From: Duganella aceris
GTDB taxonomy: Bacteria; Pseudomonadota; Gammaproteobacteria; Burkholderiales; Burkholderiaceae_D
Direction of reading: 5' to 3'
Assembly: GCF_011090165.1 (NCBI RefSeq)
Contig: NZ_JAADJT010000011.1
Span: 62,001-126,000, forward strand
DNA: 64,000 bases
Shown: positions 33,123 through 42,658 of the stretch, piece by piece
Numbering within the stretch: the first letter of the stretch is position 1
Layout: each line of letters starts with the position of its first letter
Position numbers and translations under genes: made by a program
Notes under the pieces: generated by a model
What the model saw: only the letters and a program-made list of their open reading frames with translations
What the model was told of the DNA's origin: nothing
Database searches by the model: none

Positions 33123-33914
33123 CTAGGACTCCAGTGCCCTGACTTCTTCCTCGGTGAAGCCGGCCTGCAGGCGGGCTTCGATGTTGAACGGGCCGCGCAG
33201 CGCCGGCGCCTTGTAACGGGCGGCCAGTTCGGCGTAGGCCTCGCGCAAATCCAGGCCGCGCTGCCGGCACAGGTAGCCGTACCAGCGGTTGCCGATCTCG
33301 ACATGGCCGATTTCGTCGCGCAGGATGATGTCGAGGATGCGGGCGGCGTCCATGTCGCCTGCCTGCGCCAGCTTGGCGCGCAGCGGCGGATTGGCGTCGA
33401 GGCCGCGCGCCTCCAGCGTGCGCGGCACCAGCGCCATGCGGGCCAGCACGTCGTCACAGGTCTTTTCGACCATTTCCCACAGGCTGTCGTGCGCGCTGAA
33501 ATCGCCGTACCGATAGCCGAGCGTCTGCAAATGCGCCGCCAGCAGCGAGAAATGGTAGGCCTCTTCCTTGGCCACCAGCAGCCAGTCGGTGTAGTACGCG
33601 GGCGGCATGCCGGGAAAGCGCCACAGCGCGTCGAGCGCCAGGTTGATGGCGTTGAATTCGATATGCGCCAGCGCGTGGATCAACATGGCGCGGCCCTCGA
33701 CCGTGTTCATCGAGCGGCGCCCGACCAGTCGCGGCGGCACCAGATCCGGCTTGGCCGGACGGCCGGGAATGGCGGCGGATGCGATGATCGCCGCCTGCGG
33801 ATCAAGCGTGCACGCACCCTGCGCCGACGCCACCGCCATCGCGGCCACCGCCGCCGTCTTGGCGGCCGGGTCGGCCTCGGTCAGGCATGCTAGTGCGCGC
33901 GCGCGGAGTTCCAT
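33123..33914 (-). CDS. DUF455 ferritin-like protein
   Basis: The 263-aa protein matches DUF455. The ferritin-like helices carry the expected metal-ligand motifs HIEFNAINLALDALWRFPGMP, LVAKEEAYHFSLLAAHL and ILRDEIGHVEIGNRWYGYLC. Proteins of this family are predicted di-iron carboxylate proteins, related to MiaE-type tRNA hydroxylases; the activity is not established. The gene stands alone, 39 bp behind the LD-carboxypeptidase gene end. Confidence 0.85.
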   Translation of the reverse strand: MELRARALACLTEADPAAKTAAVAAMAVASAQGACTLDPQAAIIASAAIPGRPAKPDLVPPRLVGRRSMNTVEGRAMLIHALAHIEFNAINLALDALWRFPGMPPAYYTDWLLVAKEEAYHFSLLAAHLQTLGYRYGDFSAHDSLWEMVEKTCDDVLARMALVPRTLEARGLDANPPLRAKLAQAGDMDAARILDIILRDEIGHVEIGNRWYGYLCRQRGLDLREAYAELAARYKAPALRGPFNIEARLQAGFTEEEVRALES

Positions 33915-33953
33915 ACTGTGTCCTTCAATTCAATGAGGGCGACAGTGTAACAG

Positions 33954-34985
33954 CTACGAGACCCCGGGCTCCAGCAAGGTCAGCGTGTGACGGTCCGCAT
34001 CCAGCCGGGCGCGGATGCCGACCGGGATGGTGAACTGGTTGCGGATGTGGCCGAAGCTGTAGCCCACCCCGGCCGGCCTGGTCAGCGGTTGCAGGTGCTG
34101 GTCGAGGGTGTCGTCCAGCGACAGCGCGCTGTCGCCTTCCGGCGCTTCGCAGTTCTCGTTGACGCCGATCATCACCGCTGCGGCGTTGCGGAAGCCTTGG
34201 CTGAGCTGCAGCTGGGTCAGCATGCGGTCGATGCGGTAGGGTTCTTCGTTGACTTCCTCCAGGTACAGGATGGCGTCCTTGAAGTCCGCCGCGTATGGCG
34301 TGCCCGTCAACGCGGCCACCAGCGACAGATTGCCGCCGATGAGCCGGCCCGTGGCCACGCCGCCGTGCACGGTGCGCGGCGCGTGTTCGGCGTACATCTC
34401 GATGGTGTACTCGTCGTGCGGGGTCATCAGCACGTTTTGCAGCTGCGTCACCGCGTACTCGGAGAAGGTCGATGAGGCCACCGGGCCGTGGAAGCTCACC
34501 AGCCCGGCGTGCTTCAACAGCGCCAGGTGCAGGCAGGTAATGTCCGAGTATCCGACCAGCACCTTGGGATGTGCGCGGATCAGCTTGTAGTCGAGGTGCT
34601 CCAGCAGCGAGATGCAACCGGAGCCGCCACGTATCGCCCACACCGCCTTGATCTCGGGGTCGAGGAACATGGCGTGCAGGTCGGCCACACGCTGTTCCAC
34701 CGTGCCGGCGTAATTGCCGTAGACGTAGTGGACGTTGTCGCCCAGCCGCGCCCGCAGTCCCAGCGATTCGATGTTGGCGACCGCCTTGGCCAGCGCGGCT
34801 TCGTTGGTGAAGCCGCCGGGCGCGATGATGCCGACCAAGTCGCCCGGCCGCAGTCGGGCCGGTTTCAACAGCCGCATGGATTTTCTCCGAGAAGGCGGCG
34901 CGGCCGTTGCAGGCAGCGCCGCCGAACCCAGCGCGGCGGCGGCCAGCAGATTGCCGAACTGCCGCCGGCTGAACAAGCCCGACAT
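33954..34985 (-). CDS. ldcA: LD-carboxypeptidase (peptidase S66), Tat-exported
   Basis: 343 aa from MSGLFSRRQFG at 34985; the start forms TAATG with the stop of the TonB receptor gene, so they are coupled. A twin-arginine signal (SRRQFGNLLAAAALGSAALPATA) is followed by an S66 domain: GDLVGIIAPGG, IRGGSGCISLLEHLD, nucleophile Ser in GYSDIT, and FGHIRNQFTIPVG near the end. S66 enzymes remove the terminal D-Ala from muropeptides. E. coli LdcA is cytoplasmic; here export is predicted. This fits trimming of imported murein fragments in the periplasm (inference). Confidence 0.88.
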   Translation of the reverse strand: MSGLFSRRQFGNLLAAAALGSAALPATAAPPSRRKSMRLLKPARLRPGDLVGIIAPGGFTNEAALAKAVANIESLGLRARLGDNVHYVYGNYAGTVEQRVADLHAMFLDPEIKAVWAIRGGSGCISLLEHLDYKLIRAHPKVLVGYSDITCLHLALLKHAGLVSFHGPVASSTFSEYAVTQLQNVLMTPHDEYTIEMYAEHAPRTVHGGVATGRLIGGNLSLVAALTGTPYAADFKDAILYLEEVNEEPYRIDRMLTQLQLSQGFRNAAAVMIGVNENCEAPEGDSALSLDDTLDQHLQPLTRPAGVGYSFGHIRNQFTIPVGIRARLDADRHTLTLLEPGVS

Positions 34986-37747
34986 TACAGGAACTTGTAC
35001 TTGAGCAGGATGTTGAGCGAGCGGCCGCGCGGATCGGCGACGCGTGGATCCCAACCGGCGCCCACCACCTCATCCACGTTGTGCGCGGTGAACGACGGGT
35101 CGGTGTCCAGCAAGTTCTGGATGCCGATGGTGATCGTCGTATTCTTGATGCCACTGTAGGTCGCCGACAGATCGTACTTGGTGTACGACTTGACGTGCGG
35201 GTTGAAGCCGGCCGGCGGCGTGCCCTTGCCGCCGTTCGGCAGCTGGTCGTTGTAGCCGGAGCTGTAGTTCTGGATCAGCATCGCGCTCCAGTCGCCGCGT
35301 CCCACGCTCAGGCTGGCGTTGTGCTTCCAGCGCAGGTACAGGTCGCGGGTGTAGAAGTTGCCCACGTATTCCTTGTATTGCTGGCCTTCGATCTCGGCGA
35401 ACTTGAAGCTCTGGGTGTAGGTGCCGTCCAGGTTGGCGTTCCACGAGTAGCCGTCGATCTTGCCTTCGCCGCGCAGGCTGAGGTCGGCGCCACGGGTCTT
35501 GGCGCCCGCCGCGTTGATCCAGCCGGCGGTGACGTAGGCGATAGTGCCGTCGGCGTTGCGGATGATGTTGTTCTGCAGCAGGGCCGCGTTGGCCAGCACC
35601 ACTTGCGGCGTGCGGTTCAGGATGCGGTTCAGCGAGTTGATCGCCCAGTAATCCAGCGACGCCGAGTAACCCTTGACCGGCTCGATCACGACGCCCAGGC
35701 TGCCCTGCTTCGAGGTTTCAGGCTTCAGCGTTGGATTGCCGCCGGTGAAATACGGCAGGCGCGGAATCGCGCAATACAGCGGATCGCCGGGGTGCTGCGG
35801 GCAGCCGATCGGATCGATGATGCCGTTCGGCAGTTCCTGCGACAACTGGGCCGAGTACAGCTGGGTGAAGCTCGGCGCCAGGAAGCCCTTGTTGGCCGAA
35901 CCCCGGAACAGCAGCCAGTTGGCCGGCTCGTAGCGGAACGAGATCTTCGGATTGGTGGTGTCGCCGAACACGCTGTAGTGGTCGCGGCGCACGGCCAGCT
36001 GCACTTCCAGCTGCTTGGTGATCGGCACCAGCAGTTCGGTGTAGACCGCCTTGATGTCGCGGCTGGCGTCGCTCAGCGCGGCGTTGCCCGGCGACAGCAG
36101 GATCTGCGTGGCGTCGACGTCCTGCGCGAAGCTATAGCCCTCGCGGCGCAGGTCGAAGCCGACCGCCATCGATACCGCGCCGGCCGGCAGTTGCCAGATT
36201 TCGCCGGAGACGTTGCCGTCCAGCTGGGTCAGCTTGGTCTTGCCGTGCTGGAAGGCACCACGGAATTTGGTCGATTCGACCAGCGCCATCGCTTCCGGCG
36301 TCTGGCTCTGGCCGGCCAGCAGCCACGGGTTGATGATGCCGGTGCCGAGCGCGCTGTAGATCTTGCTGGTGTAGCCGTAGCCGTCCAGCAGCGCGGTCTT
36401 GGTGGTGCTCTCGCCATGCGACAGGCCGACGCGGTAGTCCCAGTTGCGGACCACGCCTTCGGCGCCGACCAGCAGGCGCGCGTTGTCGGTGACGTTTTCC
36501 TGGGTGCGGTTGCCCCATGGGTTGGCGCGCCACTTGTAGATGATCGGCTTGGTCTTGTCGAAGGTCGGGATGTAGGCCGACAAGTCCTGGTAATACGCGC
36601 CGCCGACCGGATAGGCGCTGCCGTTGGCCAGCGAGGTCGAGATCTGCACCGGCGTGAATTCGGCGGTGGCCTTGCTGTGGCCGTACAGCGCTTCGACGAA
36701 CAGCTTGTGGTCGGCGTTGATTTGCAGCGTGCCGCGCGAAACCGCGTTCAGGCGCTCGACCGGGAAGCTGATGATGTAGTCGGCGCCGTAGTCGTAGGCG
36801 CAGGAATAGGTGCTGCGGCTGGCGGCGGTGACATCCTTCCACAGCGCGGTCTGGTATTGCGACATGCCGGGGATGGTGTCGCACTTGCCCTGGAAGCTCA
36901 GCGGGTTGGCCTGCAGGTAGGTGGTGCTGTCGCCGGGACGGGTGAAACCGGTGCCGAGCGCGGTGCCGGCGCCGGTCAGCTGGTTGGCGTACGGCGTGCC
37001 GGTGGTGTCCGGCGACAGCCCGCGCGACGGCTGGAATCCGTTGGCGAAACTGCGCTGGCTGGAGCTGAGCTTGTCGTTGTTGTCGTAGGTGACGCTGCCC
37101 ATCAGGTTGAAGCCGTCGTTCTGCAGCGAACCGACGCCGCCCAGCAGCGACAGCCGGCGGGTGGCGCCACCGCCGTGTTCGGTGAAGTTGTCGTTGAGCG
37201 ACGCTTCCAGGCCACGGTAGTCGGTGCGCAGGATGAAGTTGATGACGCCGCCGATGGCGTCGGTGCCGTAGATGGCCGAGGCGCCGTCCTTCAGGATTTC
37301 GACGCGCTGGATCGCGCCCAGCGGGATCGCGTTCAGGTCGACCGCCTTGGCGCTGGCGCCGAAGGCGGCGATGCGGCGGCCGTTCAGCAACACCAGCGTG
37401 CTGTTCGGGCCGAGGCCGCGCAGCGAGGCGTACGACGCGCCGCCGCTGACGCGGTCGGCGTCGGCGCCGAACACGTTGTTACCGGACGTCATATTGTCGG
37501 CGCCGGTGCCGTTGGACGACAGGCTGCGGATCAGTTGCTCGGTGCTGGTGATGCCGGACTTCTCGATGGTCTCGTAATTGATGACCTGGACCGGCAACGC
37601 GCCCTCTTTCGCCACCCGCTTGATGCTGGAGCCGGTGATTTCCACCCGTTGCAACGCAGGTGCGACGTCTTGCGCAAAGACCGGACTTGCCGCCGGAGCC
37701 ACTACACCTATCAGCGCAATCATTTGCGCCATTTTCTTAACCTTCAC
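34985..37747 (-). CDS. TonB-dependent receptor, candidate for muropeptide uptake
   Basis: The 920-aa product has a signal peptide (about residues 1-25, ...PVFAQ), then a plug domain (RVEITGSSIKRVAKEGALPVQV..., STEQLIRSL, VSGGASYASLRGLGPNSTLVLLNGRR, IPLGAIQRVEILKDGASAIYGTDAIGGVINFI) and a long beta-barrel ending RGRSLNILLKYKFL. It belongs to the large receptors abundant in polymer-degrading bacteria. It is coupled to ldcA and sits between murein-processing genes, suggesting peptidoglycan fragments as cargo; iron or vitamin substrates cannot be excluded. The promoter should lie in the 238-bp gap at 37748-37985. Confidence 0.9.
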   Translation of the reverse strand: MKVKKMAQMIALIGVVAPAASPVFAQDVAPALQRVEITGSSIKRVAKEGALPVQVINYETIEKSGITSTEQLIRSLSSNGTGADNMTSGNNVFGADADRVSGGASYASLRGLGPNSTLVLLNGRRIAAFGASAKAVDLNAIPLGAIQRVEILKDGASAIYGTDAIGGVINFILRTDYRGLEASLNDNFTEHGGGATRRLSLLGGVGSLQNDGFNLMGSVTYDNNDKLSSSQRSFANGFQPSRGLSPDTTGTPYANQLTGAGTALGTGFTRPGDSTTYLQANPLSFQGKCDTIPGMSQYQTALWKDVTAASRSTYSCAYDYGADYIISFPVERLNAVSRGTLQINADHKLFVEALYGHSKATAEFTPVQISTSLANGSAYPVGGAYYQDLSAYIPTFDKTKPIIYKWRANPWGNRTQENVTDNARLLVGAEGVVRNWDYRVGLSHGESTTKTALLDGYGYTSKIYSALGTGIINPWLLAGQSQTPEAMALVESTKFRGAFQHGKTKLTQLDGNVSGEIWQLPAGAVSMAVGFDLRREGYSFAQDVDATQILLSPGNAALSDASRDIKAVYTELLVPITKQLEVQLAVRRDHYSVFGDTTNPKISFRYEPANWLLFRGSANKGFLAPSFTQLYSAQLSQELPNGIIDPIGCPQHPGDPLYCAIPRLPYFTGGNPTLKPETSKQGSLGVVIEPVKGYSASLDYWAINSLNRILNRTPQVVLANAALLQNNIIRNADGTIAYVTAGWINAAGAKTRGADLSLRGEGKIDGYSWNANLDGTYTQSFKFAEIEGQQYKEYVGNFYTRDLYLRWKHNASLSVGRGDWSAMLIQNYSSGYNDQLPNGGKGTPPAGFNPHVKSYTKYDLSATYSGIKNTTITIGIQNLLDTDPSFTAHNVDEVVGAGWDPRVADPRGRSLNILLKYKFL

Positions 37748-37985
37748 GGCCTCTCCCTTGGATTGATACCTGCGATCTATCGTGTGCGGCGGGTGGCAAT
37801 GTCATAGCATTACGTCATCCCGGCGAAATCAGATTAGCGCTTGCCCGCTCCCCCTGACAATGAAATAAGCTTTTGCGGCTATAACTTTTAGGAATGAAGC
37901 GGGCGGCGACGCAGGAGGATGCCAGTAGCGGCCGATTTACGGAATGGTATCTGTATCTTTTTAGCCACGTTGCAACAAATAAAGT

Positions 37986-38876
37986 CTATTCGAGCAGCGC
38001 GCGGGCGGCGGTCGCGATGCTGTTGGCCAGCTGGCGCGCGCCGTGCGACAGCGGCGCGTGGGCCGGGGTCAGCAGGTAGAGCTGGATGGTGATCGCGGGC
38101 GCCCACGGCCGGCTTTGCAGGCGGCCACGGCCGGAGGCGGCGGTGAACGGATCGACCACCGCCATGCCGCCGCCCGCTTCCACCAGCGAGCGGGCGATCT
38201 GGTAGGTCTGCACCACGGTGTGGAAACGTGGCTGGATGCCTTGCGCCTCGCAGGCGGCGACCACCAGTTCGCCCAGCGGATCGGTGTCGGCATAGCCGAT
38301 CAACTCGCCTTCGAGGCCGGCGGCGCCCAGCGGTTCGGCGCTCCCGGCGGCCGGCCAGCGTCCCGGCGGCGCGATCACCGTCATCACGCCTTGGGCGATC
38401 GGTTCGGCCAGAATGCCGGGGTGGCGCGGATCCTGCAACGACAGGCCGAGGTCGGCCTCGCCGAGGCGCAGCGTGTTGACGATTTCGCTGGTGTGGTGGG
38501 TCGCCAGTTCGCAGCGGGTGTCGGCGAAGCTGCGGCGCCAGGCGCTCATCGCCTGCGGCAGCACGCTGACGGCGATGGTCGGGGTCGACACCAGGCGGAT
38601 GGTTTCGACGGTGCTGTGCTTGAGACTGGCCGCGAGGCGGCGGATGCCTTGCAGGTCGCGGTTGAGTTTTTCGGTTTCCGCGAACAGGCGGTGCGCCTCG
38701 GGCTTCGGATAGAGCTTGCCGCGCACGCGTTCGAACAGCGGCATGCCCAGCTGCAGCTCGCAATGCTGCAAGACCTTGGTCACGGCGGGCTGCGAGATAT
38801 GCAGCACCTGCGCCGCGCCGCTAATGGTGCCGACCTGCATGATGGCGTGGAAAACTTCAATATGGCGTAAGCGCAT
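37986..38876 (-). CDS. LysR-type regulator of the murein-fragment cluster
   Basis: The 296-aa protein has the LysR N-terminal helix-turn-helix (MRLRHIEVFHAIMQVGTISGAAQVLHISQPAVTKVL) and a substrate-binding domain with ATHHTSEIVNTLRLGEADLGLSL and YADTDPLGELVVAAC. The opening resembles LysR regulators of amino-acid catabolism (ArgP/nocR/ooxR-like). It lies between murQ and the TonB receptor gene on the same strand; likely targets are the adjacent genes (inference). Confidence 0.87.
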   Translation of the reverse strand: MRLRHIEVFHAIMQVGTISGAAQVLHISQPAVTKVLQHCELQLGMPLFERVRGKLYPKPEAHRLFAETEKLNRDLQGIRRLAASLKHSTVETIRLVSTPTIAVSVLPQAMSAWRRSFADTRCELATHHTSEIVNTLRLGEADLGLSLQDPRHPGILAEPIAQGVMTVIAPPGRWPAAGSAEPLGAAGLEGELIGYADTDPLGELVVAACEAQGIQPRFHTVVQTYQIARSLVEAGGGMAVVDPFTAASGRGRLQSRPWAPAITIQLYLLTPAHAPLSHGARQLANSIATAARALLE

Positions 38877-38942
38877 CGTCCTGCTTTCGGGTTGCGGAAG
38901 CCGCTACTGTAGCAGGAGTGACGCGCCCATCAAAGCCCGCGC

Positions 38943-39827
38943 TCAGGGGGCCGAAAGCGCGGCGCGGACGCTGCCGTCGGTGCGCGCCAGCAGGGCCTGC
39001 GCCTGCGCGACCGGCTGCTTGCGCAACAGCGCGACGATCGCCACCTTGACGTGGAAGCCGCATTGCTCCAGCACCTCGCGCGCGGCGGCCTCGTCGGCGC
39101 CGGTGGCGTGCATCGTCAGCGCCACGGCGCGTTGCACCAGCTTGATATTGGTCGGCTGCATGTCGACCATCAGGTTGCCGTAGACCTTGTGCAACCGCAC
39201 CATGATGGCGCTGGAGATGGTGTTGAGCACGATTTTCTGCGCCGTGCCGGCCTTCAACCGGGTGCTGCCGGAGATGACTTCGTTGCCGGTGTCGAGCGTG
39301 ATGCCGATCTGCGCGCCCGCCACCACCGGCGCGCCGGCGTTGTTGGCGATGCCGATGGTCAGCGCGCCGCTGGCGTTGGCGGCGTCCAGCGCGCCCAAGA
39401 CATAGGGCGTGGTGCCGGACGCGGCCAGCAACAGCACCACGTCGTTGGCTTGCGGCAGCAGTTCCAGCAGATCCGCCCCGCCCTGCTGCCGGTCGTCCTC
39501 CGCGCCCTCCACCGCCTGGAACATCGCCCCCTTGCCGCCGGCCAGCAGCGACAAGGCGCGCTCATGCGGCCAGGAAAAAGTCGGGTACAGTTCTACGCCA
39601 TCGAGCACGCCGAGACGGCCGGAGGTGCCGGCGCCGACGTAGATCAGGCGTCCGCCGGCCGCGATGCGCGGCGCCGCGGCCTCGATCGCGGCGGTGATCG
39701 AAGGCGTGGCGTTGCGCACCGCCTGCACCGCGTTGAATTGGTCGGCGATCAGCGTGTCGACCAGGTCGGCGGTCGGATATTGGTCCAGGGCGGCGTGTTC
39801 CTCGCTGGGGAGTTCGGTATTGAGCAT
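38943..39827 (-). CDS. murQ: N-acetylmuramic acid 6-phosphate etherase
   Basis: 294 aa from MLNTELPSEEHAALDQ at 39827 (E. coli MurQ: 298). The SIS domain is clear: RLIYVGAGTSGRLGVLDG, FQAVEGAEDD, LAASGTTPYVLGAL and GNEVISGSTRLKAGTAQKIVLN. The enzyme cleaves the lactyl ether of MurNAc-6-phosphate to GlcNAc-6-phosphate and D-lactate, the key step in recycling peptidoglycan sugar. No anmK or nagZ is adjacent. It is divergent from a serine hydrolase / D-amino-acid dehydrogenase gene pair. Confidence 0.95.
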   Translation of the reverse strand: MLNTELPSEEHAALDQYPTADLVDTLIADQFNAVQAVRNATPSITAAIEAAAPRIAAGGRLIYVGAGTSGRLGVLDGVELYPTFSWPHERALSLLAGGKGAMFQAVEGAEDDRQQGGADLLELLPQANDVVLLLAASGTTPYVLGALDAANASGALTIGIANNAGAPVVAGAQIGITLDTGNEVISGSTRLKAGTAQKIVLNTISSAIMVRLHKVYGNLMVDMQPTNIKLVQRAVALTMHATGADEAAAREVLEQCGFHVKVAIVALLRKQPVAQAQALLARTDGSVRAALSAP

Positions 39828-39999
39828 CGTCTGCCTGTAGGGATTCGATTGTAAGAAGTGTAATCGCCCCGCCCGCCGAATGCTCATGAAAGCTTGCCGG
39901 GCGGGCATTCCGAAAAGTTATATGGCAACAGCCGGTTTTCATTGGCGAGGCGCACGGAGCGCCGGTATTCTGTGCCTTAACGATTCAACAAGGGCCACT

Positions 40000-41283
40000 A
40001 TGAAACCGGAAATGCAGGCTCTGATGGGCATGATCTTGATGGCCGGACTCGGCGGCGGCGCCCAGTCGGCCACGCTGGACCAGGAACTGGCCGCCGTCGC
40101 CACCGACCCGGCGCTGCCGTTGTCCAGCCTGTCGGTGCTGGCGGTGCGCGGCGGCAAAGTCGTCTACCAGTATCAAACCGGGCCGCGGCGCCTGGGAGAG
40201 GCGCCGCTGCCGGCCACGGCGGAGACCATGTACCGCGTCGCGTCGGTGTCCAAGATGATGACCACCTTCGGTCTGATGAAGCTGGTCGAGCAGGGAAAAC
40301 TGGCGCTGGACGCCGACGCCGGCCTGTATCTCGGCTATCCGCTGCGCAACCCCGCGTTTCCGGACCAGCCGATCACGCTGCGCATGTTGCTCACGCACAC
40401 TTCGTCGCTGCGCGATGGCGCCGGCTACTCGTGGCCGGCCAGTGTGGCGATCAAGGACAAGCTGTCCGGGGCCGAGGCCGGCATGTGGGCGCCGGAAGCC
40501 GCGCCTGGCGCTTATTTCACCTACAGCAACCTGAACTGGGGCGTGATCGGCACCATCATGGAGAAAGTCAGCGGCGAGCGTTTCGACCGCCTGATGCGGC
40601 GCCTCCTGCTCGGCCCGATGCAGCTGCGCGGCGGCTACAATCCGTCCGAATTTTCGGCAGCCGAACTGGCCGATGTGGCGACCTTGTACCGCAAGCGCGC
40701 GGTCGATAGCGAGGAATGGAACCCTGCCGGACCATGGATCGCCCAGGTCGACGACTATGGCGTGCGTCCGCCGGTCGCGCCGCCCGGCATCGCCAGCTAC
40801 GTCATCGGCAGCAACGGGACGCTGTTCAGCCCGACCGGCGGCCTGCGTATTTCCGCCAGCGACCTGGGCAAGGTGATGCTGATGCTGATTCACGATGGCC
40901 GCCACCAGGAGCAACAAATCCTGCAGCCCAAGACCATCAAGCTGATGTTTAGCCGGCAATGGACCTACAGCGGCGGCAACGGCGACACCTATCGCGGCCT
41001 GTATCACAGCTGGGGACTCGGCAGCCAGCGCTTCGACGACGCTGCGGGCGGCGGCAACCGGCTGGTCGAGGGCGGCGGTTTCAGCGCCAGCGGCCATCTG
41101 GGCGACGCGTACGGGCTGATCTCGACCTTCGTGGTGGATCTGGACAGCGGCAACGGCATGATCTCGCTGATCGGCGGCACCGGCGCCGATCCGGAGCGCC
41201 ACCCCGGCCGCTACTCCGCCATGACGCGCAGCGAAGAACGCATCCTCACCGCGCTGTACCGCCGCGCCATCCTGGGACAGTGA
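40000..41283 (+). CDS. Serine hydrolase of the class C beta-lactamase / DD-peptidase family
   Basis: 427 aa from MKPEMQALMGM at 40000 (AAGGGC upstream), with a signal peptide to about residue 23 (...AQSA). The penicillin-interacting motifs are visible: S-x-x-K as SVSK (82-85), Y-x-N as YSN (175-177) and a C-terminal HLG/EGGGF region in place of KTG. It should work in the periplasm as an esterase, DD-peptidase or D-aminopeptidase. Context (murQ, ldcA, D-amino-acid dehydrogenase) supports a murein-peptide substrate. The next gene starts 1 bp after its stop. Confidence 0.88.
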   Translation: MKPEMQALMGMILMAGLGGGAQSATLDQELAAVATDPALPLSSLSVLAVRGGKVVYQYQTGPRRLGEAPLPATAETMYRVASVSKMMTTFGLMKLVEQGKLALDADAGLYLGYPLRNPAFPDQPITLRMLLTHTSSLRDGAGYSWPASVAIKDKLSGAEAGMWAPEAAPGAYFTYSNLNWGVIGTIMEKVSGERFDRLMRRLLLGPMQLRGGYNPSEFSAAELADVATLYRKRAVDSEEWNPAGPWIAQVDDYGVRPPVAPPGIASYVIGSNGTLFSPTGGLRISASDLGKVMLMLIHDGRHQEQQILQPKTIKLMFSRQWTYSGGNGDTYRGLYHSWGLGSQRFDDAAGGGNRLVEGGGFSASGHLGDAYGLISTFVVDLDSGNGMISLIGGTGADPERHPGRYSAMTRSEERILTALYRRAILGQ

Positions 41284-41284
41284 T

Positions 41285-42523
41285 ATGAGTCAAGTGATCG
41301 TGATCGGTGGCGGCGTGGTCGGCCTGACCTCGGCCTGGTGGCTGCTGGAGGCGGGACACCACGTCACGCTGCTGGAGCGCGAGCCGGAAGTGGGCAGCGT
41401 CGCCAGCTACCGCAACGGCGGCCAGCTCAGCTACCGCTACGTGGCGCCGCTGGCGGACGCCGGCGTGCCCTTGAAGGCGCTGCACTGGCTGTTCCAGCCG
41501 GACGGCCCGCTGCGCTTCCGGCCCGAGGCGGATCTGCGCCAATGGCGCTGGCTGCTGCAATTCCTGCGCAACTGCAACGCCGACAGCAATCGCCGCACCA
41601 CCGCCACGCTGCTGCAACTAGGCGAACTGAGCCGCAATGCGATGAACCAGCTGTCGCTGCACCTGCCGCTGTCCGAATTCGGCTGGCGCGACGCCGGCAA
41701 GCTGGTGGTGTATCGCAGCCGTCGGCTGTTCGAGCGCACCGCCGCCCGCGCTGCCGCCGACGCCGAGCTGCTGACGCCGGCCGGCACCGTGCTGCGCGAG
41801 CCGGCGCTGGCCGCCTTGGAGGGCGATCTGGCCGGCGGCATCTTCAACAGCGGCGAGGCGGTGGCCGATTGCCACGCCTTCTGCGTCGCGCTGGAGCGGC
41901 GCTTGCTGGCGCATCCGCGCTTTCACGGAGTGTTGCGCGGCAACACCCTGTCTCTACAGACCGCCAATGGCAAGGTGACCGGGCTGTGCACCTCGCTGGG
42001 CGTGCTCAGCGCCGACAAATATGTGCTGGCCGCCGGCATCCAGAGCCGCGACCTGGCGGCCGGCGCCGGTATTTACCTGCCGCTGTACCCGCTCAAGGGC
42101 TACAGTCTGACGGCGCCGATTCGCGCCCAGGATCAGGCGCCGGCGGTCAGCGTGACCGATTTCGAACGCAAGGTGCTGTACGCGCGCATCGGCGGCGACC
42201 TGAGGGTGGCGGCCATGGTCGACATGGTCGGCGCCGACCGCACCATCGATCCGCGCCGGGTGCAGGGCCTGATGCGGCTGGCCAGGGAAGCCATGCCCGG
42301 CGCGGCCGACTACGACCGTGCCGAAGCCTGGGCCGGTCTGCGTCCGGCGACGCCGAACAGCGCACCCATCATTGGCGCCACCCGCTACGACAACCTGTGG
42401 CTGAACGTCGGCCACGGCCCGCTGGGCTTCACCTTCGCCTGCGGCACGGCCAGCATCCTGGCCGGATTGATGCGCGGCGAGGCGGCGCCGTTCACGCTGG
42501 ACGGGCTGACGCTGCCCAAGTAG
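41285..42523 (+). CDS. dadA: D-amino-acid dehydrogenase (DadA-like FAD oxidoreductase)
   Basis: The 412-aa protein opens with the FAD Rossmann motif VIVIGGGVVGLTSAWWLLEAGHHVTLLE. It has the DadA-type SYRNGGQLSYRYVAPLADAGVP and the C-terminal AWAGLRPATPNSAPIIGATRYDNLWLNVGHGPLGFTFACGT. DadA oxidises D-alanine and other D-amino acids to keto acids, feeding electrons to the respiratory chain. With the D-Ala-releasing hydrolases next door it would complete use of murein peptides. The start is 1 bp behind the serine hydrolase gene. Confidence 0.9.
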   Translation: MSQVIVIGGGVVGLTSAWWLLEAGHHVTLLEREPEVGSVASYRNGGQLSYRYVAPLADAGVPLKALHWLFQPDGPLRFRPEADLRQWRWLLQFLRNCNADSNRRTTATLLQLGELSRNAMNQLSLHLPLSEFGWRDAGKLVVYRSRRLFERTAARAAADAELLTPAGTVLREPALAALEGDLAGGIFNSGEAVADCHAFCVALERRLLAHPRFHGVLRGNTLSLQTANGKVTGLCTSLGVLSADKYVLAAGIQSRDLAAGAGIYLPLYPLKGYSLTAPIRAQDQAPAVSVTDFERKVLYARIGGDLRVAAMVDMVGADRTIDPRRVQGLMRLAREAMPGAADYDRAEAWAGLRPATPNSAPIIGATRYDNLWLNVGHGPLGFTFACGTASILAGLMRGEAAPFTLDGLTLPK

Positions 42524-42658
42524 GTTCCCCAGGAACTCAGCGCCCTCCTACAACAACACCGCACGTGTGCCTATACCTCAACCGTCGTGCCGCCCGCATG
42601 ATTGGTCTTGTCACCTCGTTGCAAGACGGGGGACTTCACTAACCATTTGGAGACCACC

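Noticed and set aside
35081..37807. 908-codon open frame antisense to the TonB receptor gene
   Set aside because: No recognisable domain; the receptor frame carries a signal peptide, plug and barrel.
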